Origin: Acidobacteriota bacterium
Lineage (GTDB): Bacteria > Acidobacteriota > Terriglobia > Terriglobales > Acidobacteriaceae
Assembly (NCBI GenBank): GCA_021793595.1
Contig: JAJYSL010000134.1
Location: 1 to 10,920, forward strand
Length of the DNA: 10,920 bases
Direction of reading: 5' to 3'
Part shown: one piece after another, positions 6,543-10,920 of the stretch
Layout: each line of letters starts with the position of its first letter
Position numbering within the stretch: the stretch's first letter is position 1
The notes under the pieces: generated by a model
Told to the model about the DNA's origin: nothing
The model's database searches: none
The model's input: only the letters and a program-made list of their open reading frames with translations
Program-made: the position numbers and the translations under genes

Positions 6543-8084
6543 TTGAGTTCCTCATTGCTGGCATTGAATGGACAGCCGCTGACGCTGGAAGAGCTTGCGG
6601 CCGTGGCATACGAAAAAATGTCCGTAATGCTACATCCGGAGGCACGGCGACGCATGGAGGCGTCCCGCGCGGTTGTGGACCTCTATCTCGCAGAAGGCGC
6701 AACGGTCTACGGCATCAACACTGGCTTTGGCAAAATGTCGGAGGTATCGATTCCTCCCGATCAGCTCGCCGATCTTCAATTGAACCTGGTCCGAAGCCAT
6801 GCATGCGGCGTGGGCGAATCTTTGGCGGAAGCGGAGATTCGTGGCATGCTGCTTTTGCGAGCGAATGTGCTGGCCAAGGGAACCAGTGGAGTTCGTGTGC
6901 TGGTGGCGGAACATCTGCTCACCATGCTCGAGAAAAATATATGTCCCGCCGTGCCGGCCCGTGGATCGGTCGGGGCAAGTGGCGATTTGGCGCCATTGGC
7001 TCATCTCGCGCTGGGAATGATCGGCGAAGGGGGAGTGTTTTATCAAGGCAAACTTATGGACGCACGTAAAGCTTTCAGCGCGGCCGGTATGGAGCCGTTG
7101 CAGCTTGCGCCCAAGGAAGGCCTGGCATTGCTGAATGGCACACAGGCGATGGCATCCGTGGGCGGCCTGACGCTGCTGCGCGCCGAACGCGTCGCTCGTC
7201 TGGCAGACTTGGCTGGCGCGATGACTTTGGAAGCATTAAAGGGAACGCCGACGGCGTTCGATGCAAGGATTCACGCGGCACGTCCGCATCCCGGACAGGA
7301 GGAGGTAGCGAAACATTTGCGTTCGCTGTTGGCGCAGAGTGAGATTCGAGAATCGCATCGTGAGCATGATCCGCGCGTGCAGGATGCATACTGCCTGCGT
7401 TGTATGCCACAGGTCCACGGTGCAGTACTGGATGGATTGGCGCAGGGAAGGCGAGTGCTGGAAATCGAAATGGGTTCCGCGACCGACAATCCGCTTGTTT
7501 TTGTCGCAGACGCGAAAGCGGACAGTGCCAAAAGTGAGATTCTTTCGGGAGGCAATTTCCATGGCGCGCCACTGGCCTATGTTTTCGATTACGCAGCCAT
7601 CGTGATGGTCGATCTGATGAGTATTTGCGAGCGCCGCATCGATCGGCTGGTGAATCCGGACTTGAATGAGGGCCTGCCGCCGTTTCTCACGCCGCATGCC
7701 GGTGTTTCCTCCGGCTATATGGTGGCGCATGTGGCCGCTGCCGCGCTGCTTGCGGAGGCGCGAGTTCTCGCCCATCCATCTTCGGTCGACAGCGTGCCCA
7801 CCTCCGGCGGAAAAGAGGACCACGTTTCGATGGGGATGACGGCTGCCTGGAAGCTGCGACAGATCGTCGAAAATGCGGAGTCGGTGTTGGCTATCGAATT
7901 GATGGCTGCTGCCGAGGGCCTGGAATATCGCCGACCGCTCAAGCCGGCAGAGCGCGTGGAATCCGCATGGAATCAGGTGCGAAAGGTTGTTGCCAAGCTC
8001 GCACGCGACCGTAGTTTGCACCCAGACATCGCGAACCTGCGCGCAAGCATTCTGAATGGAACGTTGGACGCCTGGATGCACTAG
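6543..8084 (+). CDS. hutH: Histidine ammonia-lyase
   Basis: HutH removes ammonia from L-histidine to give trans-urocanate, the first step of histidine degradation. The 513-aa product has normal length. The self-forming MIO electrophile comes from A145-S146-G147 in GSVGASGDLAPLAH (141-154). Other active-site positions can be read: Y56 in YGINTGFG, H86 in RSHACGVG (the Ser-His pair typical of histidine-specific enzymes, not phenylalanine-specific ones), N198 in LLNGTQ, Q280/Y283/R286 in VQDAYCLR, F339 and E452. The start is TTG 6543, with a ribosome-binding site 8 nt upstream that overlaps the galT stop; the intergenic gap is 14 nt. No hutU, hutI or hutG follows: the next gene converges. The enzyme may therefore feed a pathway encoded elsewhere. 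HAL specificity is likely but is inferred from motifs; tyrosine ammonia-lyase activity is the main alternative. Confidence 0.94.
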   Translation: MSSSLLALNGQPLTLEELAAVAYEKMSVMLHPEARRRMEASRAVVDLYLAEGATVYGINTGFGKMSEVSIPPDQLADLQLNLVRSHACGVGESLAEAEIRGMLLLRANVLAKGTSGVRVLVAEHLLTMLEKNICPAVPARGSVGASGDLAPLAHLALGMIGEGGVFYQGKLMDARKAFSAAGMEPLQLAPKEGLALLNGTQAMASVGGLTLLRAERVARLADLAGAMTLEALKGTPTAFDARIHAARPHPGQEEVAKHLRSLLAQSEIRESHREHDPRVQDAYCLRCMPQVHGAVLDGLAQGRRVLEIEMGSATDNPLVFVADAKADSAKSEILSGGNFHGAPLAYVFDYAAIVMVDLMSICERRIDRLVNPDLNEGLPPFLTPHAGVSSGYMVAHVAAAALLAEARVLAHPSSVDSVPTSGGKEDHVSMGMTAAWKLRQIVENAESVLAIELMAAAEGLEYRRPLKPAERVESAWNQVRKVVAKLARDRSLHPDIANLRASILNGTLDAWMH

Positions 8085-8104
8085 GGTGGCGCAAGAGCGC
8101 AGCC
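8085..8104. terminator. Possible hairpin between convergent hutH and acetyltransferase genes
   Basis: GGTGGCGC, loop AAGA, then GCGCAGCC can pair over 8 positions with one G-A mismatch and one G-T pair. It sits directly after the hutH stop, in a 30-bp gap between converging genes. No T-tract follows on either strand, so it is a weak candidate for an intrinsic terminator. Confidence 0.25.
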
Positions 8105-8114
8105 TGAGCCGCAA

Positions 8115-9347
8115 TTACAGTTGCAGGCGAATTCGCATACGAGTCAACACAGCCGAGACAGCCAGGATGGCAAAGGTGAAAAGGACGGCGCCAAGAACCC
8201 CCGAAGCTCCAGTCTGGAAATGGTGATCGAGATACGTGAATCCGACAAACGCTGTGAGGTAGGCATAGATGTCGGGCAGCAAGTATGTCAGCAGAGTATT
8301 CTCGCCCGCGGCCTTGACGAAGAATGCCCAGCCAGTTTTCCGCCTCACGTCGCAAATCCAATAGAGCAGCATGAAGCAAAGCACGCTGGCGCCCACGCTT
8401 GCCAGGCACCACGTGGGAGTGGCGCGAATTTTTGAGATGCCAAGTGGAGCCAGTATCCAGGCGGCGGCCAATGTGACGACAGCAAATCCCAGAGCCAGCC
8501 ACATCTTCTCCCGGAGATTTTGCCAGCGATGTTTACCGAGGAAGATGATCGACGTCACGACCCCCGCCATCACAATGGAAGCCGAAGAACCCTGGCCGAA
8601 CGGCCAGTAATAGAGAAGGTAATGTCGTGGAAGACGAATGATGTGCGCCGTGTTGAGCGCACAGAACGCGGTCAGCGCAACGAACCATGCCAACGGAGCC
8701 CACAACCATCGACGCGTGGAGACATACAGCAGAGCGACGGAGAAATAGGCGAATCCGATCAGGCCTAGAATTTCTGGGTAGGAAAAATCAATCCACGCCG
8801 TGGTGCCGTGCGTCGTGCGCCGAAAAACTGCGAACACGCCTGCGATCATCAGAAAGCCAACAAGCCGCACGCCGACAAAAATGCGCGCGCGCCGTGTGTC
8901 GCGACTCGGAACCAGCCAGAAGAGAATGGCGCCCGTCAATCCAAGCAGCGCCCAGGCGGCGGTCGATAGTCCCATGCGAACCTGATCGCCCTTTTCAGCA
9001 TTGGCGAGAATCAATCCCAGAACAACCATGCCGATGGAGCGTGACAGAACATGCTGCCAGAGAGCAACGTAGGATGGGTTGCGCTTGAGCCGCCCCGCGA
9101 TTGCAATCGGCATCGACATGCCCACAATGAACAGGAAGAAGGGAAACACCATGTCCACATAGGTCATGACATCCTGTTGCATGTGGGCATGGTAGGTCCA
9201 CCAGGGAAGCCCGCGAACCCCGGCAAGATCATTCACAAAGATCATGACCATCATCGTGAGGCCGCGAAACACGTCAATCGATGCGATGCGACCTGTCGGT
9301 GCGGTTACTGTCGCGGGCGTGGCGACCAGGGTAGGCGAGGCGTTCAT
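8115..9347 (-). CDS. HGSNAT/DUF5009-type membrane N-acetyltransferase
   Basis: A 410-aa polytopic inner-membrane protein with about ten to twelve hydrophobic helices. The N-terminal signature RIASIDVFRGLTMMVMIFVN (20-39), followed by a loop WWTYHAHM and YVDMVFPFFLFIVG (63-76), aligns by eye with human heparan-alpha-glucosaminide N-acetyltransferase (RLRSVDTFRG..., KHA, DLVFPWF). H53 falls on the histidine proposed as the acetyl carrier of that enzyme. Family role: take acetyl from cytosolic acetyl-CoA and transfer it across the membrane to the amino group of a terminal glucosamine. GENTLLTYLLPD (348-359) is a C-terminal landmark. The ATG overlaps the stop of the upstream GH18 gene (ATGA at 9344-9347), implying translational coupling. 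Inference: it acts on amino sugars released from chitin/chitosan or peptidoglycan in the periplasm. The substrate is not proven, and many bacterial members are uncharacterised. Confidence 0.88.
   Translation of the reverse strand: MNASPTLVATPATVTAPTGRIASIDVFRGLTMMVMIFVNDLAGVRGLPWWTYHAHMQQDVMTYVDMVFPFFLFIVGMSMPIAIAGRLKRNPSYVALWQHVLSRSIGMVVLGLILANAEKGDQVRMGLSTAAWALLGLTGAILFWLVPSRDTRRARIFVGVRLVGFLMIAGVFAVFRRTTHGTTAWIDFSYPEILGLIGFAYFSVALLYVSTRRWLWAPLAWFVALTAFCALNTAHIIRLPRHYLLYYWPFGQGSSASIVMAGVVTSIIFLGKHRWQNLREKMWLALGFAVVTLAAAWILAPLGISKIRATPTWCLASVGASVLCFMLLYWICDVRRKTGWAFFVKAAGENTLLTYLLPDIYAYLTAFVGFTYLDHHFQTGASGVLGAVLFTFAILAVSAVLTRMRIRLQL
9344..9347 (-). other. ATGA start/stop overlap of GH18 and acetyltransferase genes
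   Basis: On the minus strand the four bases ATGA hold both the start codon of the membrane acetyltransferase and the TGA stop of the GH18 gene. This arrangement is typical of translational coupling, so the two proteins are probably made together. Confidence 0.9.
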
Positions 9348-10576
9348 TGACCCTCCGGCTGTTGCGACGCCGACTGATCCATACCTAACCCTCGATCAAT
9401 CGCATCGAGCAGTTTGCCCGATGGATCGCTTTCATATTCCCAGAACATCATGCCGGCCAGATGGTGATCGATGACATACCTGCATTTCAGCGCCAACGAT
9501 TCTGGGTCTTCATAGGAAACAAAGATCTGCTTTTGAGAGTTGTAGAGGTAGGGCACGGAGGCCTTTGCATCCCAATAGCGAGTAAATCCATGGCTGGTCA
9601 TGTCCTGGGTCAGTGTGCCGTACGTCGAGTAGGCATTGGGCACTGGATCTCCCGGCTGAAACAGACCATTGTTGGTTGCGGCTACATGGCCCCAAACATG
9701 TCCATAAAAGGGAACACCCAGCACGATCTTGTTCGCCGGAACGCCGGCCGCTTCAAACTCTTTGACAGACTTGTCCGCGGAAATTCCCTTCGGGTCGGCA
9801 GGATCGACGAAGAGAGGGGCATGATTGCCGGTGATCTTATCGTCCCCAGGTTCGTAGTAGTCGTAGGCCATCAGGTTGACCGTGTCGACATACTTTTGCA
9901 CCTTGTCCATTTCTGTATGCTCAAGAAATTTCGCAGACGCTCCTGCGGCGATGGTGATGTAGAGATGACGATGCAGTCGCTTCTGCATTTCCTTAAAGCG
10001 CTCGCGCAATTCTTTCAGTAGCAAGGTGTAATTCTGCTTATCTTCCGGACGAAATACATTTCCAGCGGCGCCCGCCATCGCAGGATATTCCCAATCGATA
10101 TCCAACCCATCCAAATTGTAGCGAGTGATAAAGCTAGCGACGCTATCGATAAACTTGGCTCGGCTGGCAGGGGTTAACGCCGCATCCGAGAACCGGCCAG
10201 ACCATAGCCAGCCACCCACGGACACAAGTACGGTCAAGTCAGGATTTTCTTTTTTCAGTCCGACAAGCATCGCCAGGTTAGCCGCGTCAGACGGGTCTCC
10301 TTCCACGATGCGTCCTTGGTCAATATTCGCGAATGCGAAGTTGATGCGCGTCAGCTTTTTCGCGGCGACCTGATCCGATGTCAGCGCCATGTTGCGTGGG
10401 AACACATACGCGGCAATCACGTACTTGTCTTTTTTCGCGTAGGCTGTGGAAGAGAGAAAACATAGCGAGAGCGCCAGCAGCAGACCAAACTGCAACGAAC
10501 CGGCGATCGCAGGGGATTTCCAAAAAGCGCATTTCGGCCAAAATCTACGCTTCTGCAATTGAATGGTTGCGCTCAT
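9344..10576 (-). CDS. Secreted GH18 chitinase-like glycoside hydrolase
   Basis: A 410-aa protein with an N-terminal export signal: basic KRR at 9-11, hydrophobic core about 28-41, and a likely cleavage after SSTAYA (residue 47). The mature part is a single GH18 TIM barrel. It has YVIAAYVFPR (52-61) for strand 1, VLVSVGGW (116-123), the catalytic DxxDxDxE as D156-D159-D161-E163 in LDGLDIDWEYP with E163 the acid, MAYDYY (236-241) with Y238 stabilising the substrate acetamido group, and GMMFWEYESD (375-384) for the last strand. GH18 enzymes cleave beta-1,4 GlcNAc linkages by substrate-assisted catalysis through the N-acetyl group. No carbohydrate-binding module is present, so soluble oligosaccharides or cell-wall fragments are plausible substrates. 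A strong ribosome-binding site fixes ATG 10576. It is the first gene of a two-gene operon and diverges from a GH9-type gene. An endo-N-acetylglucosaminidase activity cannot be excluded. Confidence 0.93.
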   Translation of the reverse strand: MSATIQLQKRRFWPKCAFWKSPAIAGSLQFGLLLALSLCFLSSTAYAKKDKYVIAAYVFPRNMALTSDQVAAKKLTRINFAFANIDQGRIVEGDPSDAANLAMLVGLKKENPDLTVLVSVGGWLWSGRFSDAALTPASRAKFIDSVASFITRYNLDGLDIDWEYPAMAGAAGNVFRPEDKQNYTLLLKELRERFKEMQKRLHRHLYITIAAGASAKFLEHTEMDKVQKYVDTVNLMAYDYYEPGDDKITGNHAPLFVDPADPKGISADKSVKEFEAAGVPANKIVLGVPFYGHVWGHVAATNNGLFQPGDPVPNAYSTYGTLTQDMTSHGFTRYWDAKASVPYLYNSQKQIFVSYEDPESLALKCRYVIDHHLAGMMFWEYESDPSGKLLDAIDRGLGMDQSASQQPEGQ

Positions 10577-10579
10577 AGG

Positions 10580-10589
10580 CCCTCCTCCT
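10580..10589 (-). promoter_or_regulatory. Strong Shine-Dalgarno site of the GH18 gene
   Basis: Read on the minus strand this is AGGAGGAGGG, with the AGGAGG core 7 nt before ATG 10576. It supports that start and efficient translation. Confidence 0.85.
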
Positions 10590-10601
10590 GCATTCTAAGC
10601 A

Positions 10602-10611
10602 TTGTTAACAA
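10602..10611. promoter_or_regulatory. Perfect 10-bp palindrome TTGTTAACAA, operator candidate
   Basis: TTGTTAACAA is its own reverse complement and sits near the middle of the divergent gap, between the two ribosome-binding sites. Its position suits binding by a dimeric repressor acting on both genes. The regulator family cannot be named from this site alone. Confidence 0.4.
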
Positions 10612-10615
10612 ACGC

Positions 10616-10621
10616 GGGGAG
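10616..10621 (+). promoter_or_regulatory. Shine-Dalgarno site of the GH9-type gene
   Basis: GGGGAG lies 9 nt before ATG 10631. An in-frame TGA at 10622-10624 rules out any earlier start, so ATG 10631 is the first possible start codon of this frame. Confidence 0.65.
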
Positions 10622-10630
10622 TGAAATCGA

Positions 10631-10920
10631 ATGCGATCTAATATCGTTTCAGATATTCTGCTGCATCGGGATTTCAAAATCCAAATTTCTTCTCTGCGAT
10701 TTTTCTTCGGCTGCTGTTTGCTGCTGATCGCACCCGTATGCCTGCCTCAGATGCGTAGTGTCATAGACCAGGTGGGCTATGAAACGACGGCGCAGAAGCA
10801 GGCGTTGGTGGTTGCCGACGGTACCCAGGGCAGCCACGACACACCCGAAACCTTTACGCTGACGGATGCGGACACAGGCAAGGTTGTGTTGACGGGGCCC
10901 TTCAAACCTGCAGGCCAGGT
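10631..10920 (+). CDS. Secreted GH9-type glycoside hydrolase, N-terminal part (runs off the right edge)
   Basis: The frame is open from ATG 10631 to the window edge (96 codons plus two bases). Residues about 1-40 look like an export signal: a 23-residue n-region, then the hydrophobic FFFGCCLLLIAPVCL (24-38). The mature part begins around QMRSVIDQVGYETTAQKQAL (40-59), followed by VVAD and TFTLTDADTGKVVLTGPF. This pattern ('NQVGY...K.A...F.v.D..tG.vv..G.f') is the Ig-like N-terminal domain (CelD_N) found in front of GH9 catalytic modules. GH9 members are mostly endo- or cello-glucanases, but some in Vibrionaceae chitin clusters are exo-beta-glucosaminidases. The divergent GH18/acetyltransferase pair makes an amino-sugar substrate attractive, though this is inference. 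The catalytic domain is outside the window, so the GH9 assignment rests on the Ig-like domain only. Confidence 0.75.
   Translation, partial: MRSNIVSDILLHRDFKIQISSLRFFFGCCLLLIAPVCLPQMRSVIDQVGYETTAQKQALVVADGTQGSHDTPETFTLTDADTGKVVLTGPFKPAGQ
10640..10657. repeat. Inverted repeat AATATC-N6-GATATT
   Basis: Two perfect 6-bp arms with a 6-nt spacer overlap codons 4-9 of the GH9-type gene, which is also the region where a leftward GH18 promoter would have to lie. It could be an operator or a chance match in AT-rich sequence. Confidence 0.3.

Larger units (their letters stand above)
10577..10630. promoter_or_regulatory. 54-bp divergent control region between GH18 and GH9-type genes
   Basis: Only 54 bp separate the two start codons, and both ribosome-binding sites fall inside, so the promoters must overlap each other or reach into the opposite coding sequence. 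TAGAAT on the minus strand (10592-10597) resembles a -10 box but is too close to the GH18 start to be convincing. A shared regulator is likely from the geometry. Confidence 0.5.

Noticed and set aside
7236..8114. Minus-strand frame of 292 codons opposite hutH
   Set aside because: It is antisense to the conserved C-terminal half of hutH, and its translation has no recognisable motif.
1..10920. tRNA, rRNA, CRISPR arrays, insertion sequences, integrases, attachment-site repeats
   Set aside because: Reading both strands I found no transposase or integrase motifs, no repeated spacer-like units, no terminal inverted repeats and no tRNA-like cloverleaf. Base composition looks even apart from slightly AT-rich intergenic gaps.

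Overview
This window looks like chromosomal DNA from a moderately GC-rich Gram-negative soil-type bacterium. Acidobacteriota (Terriglobia/Acidobacteriaceae-like) is my best guess. The reasons are a UvrC with a long Ala/Ser/Glu-rich linker, a Pal/OmpA-type lipoprotein, a DUF4254 protein, a GT39-type membrane glycosyltransferase, and a GH18 gene fused in expression to an HGSNAT-like acyltransferase. The taxonomic call is inference from gene content only; no rRNA or tRNA is present. I see no mobile element, CRISPR array or integration site, so the region reads as ordinary chromosome with two gene clusters of interest.

Layout. (1) Positions 1-2568, minus strand: uvrC (nucleotide excision repair) followed 39 nt downstream by the N-terminal 186 codons of a GT39/ArnT-like glycosyltransferase that runs off the left edge. 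(2) 2809-3636, plus: an OmpA/Pal-type lipoprotein with a coiled-coil stalk, diverging from uvrC across a 240-bp gap and facing (3) a DUF4254 protein on the minus strand (3656-4270). (4) 4410-8084, plus: a tight three-gene run of an unusual ATP-grasp protein, galT and hutH. The gaps are 25 and 14 nt, and the hutH ribosome-binding site starts on the last base of the galT stop codon. (5) 8115-10576, minus: a secreted GH18 chitinase-like enzyme whose stop codon overlaps the start of an HGSNAT/DUF5009-type membrane acetyltransferase (ATGA). (6) 10631 to the right edge, plus: the start of a secreted protein with a GH9-type Ig-like N-terminal domain, diverging from the GH18 gene across only 54 bp.

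How the genes may work together. The right half looks like a compact chitin/amino-sugar locus: GH18 enzyme, transmembrane N-acetyltransferase and a GH9-type hydrolase share one short divergent control region that contains a perfect palindrome. GH18 catalysis needs the substrate N-acetyl group, so co-translation with an enzyme family that N-acetylates glucosamine ends is a suggestive pairing. The middle cluster is harder to explain. A canonical GalT and a canonical histidine ammonia-lyase are apparently co-transcribed with an ATP-grasp protein that lacks several expected active-site residues, and no other Leloir or histidine-utilisation genes are in view.
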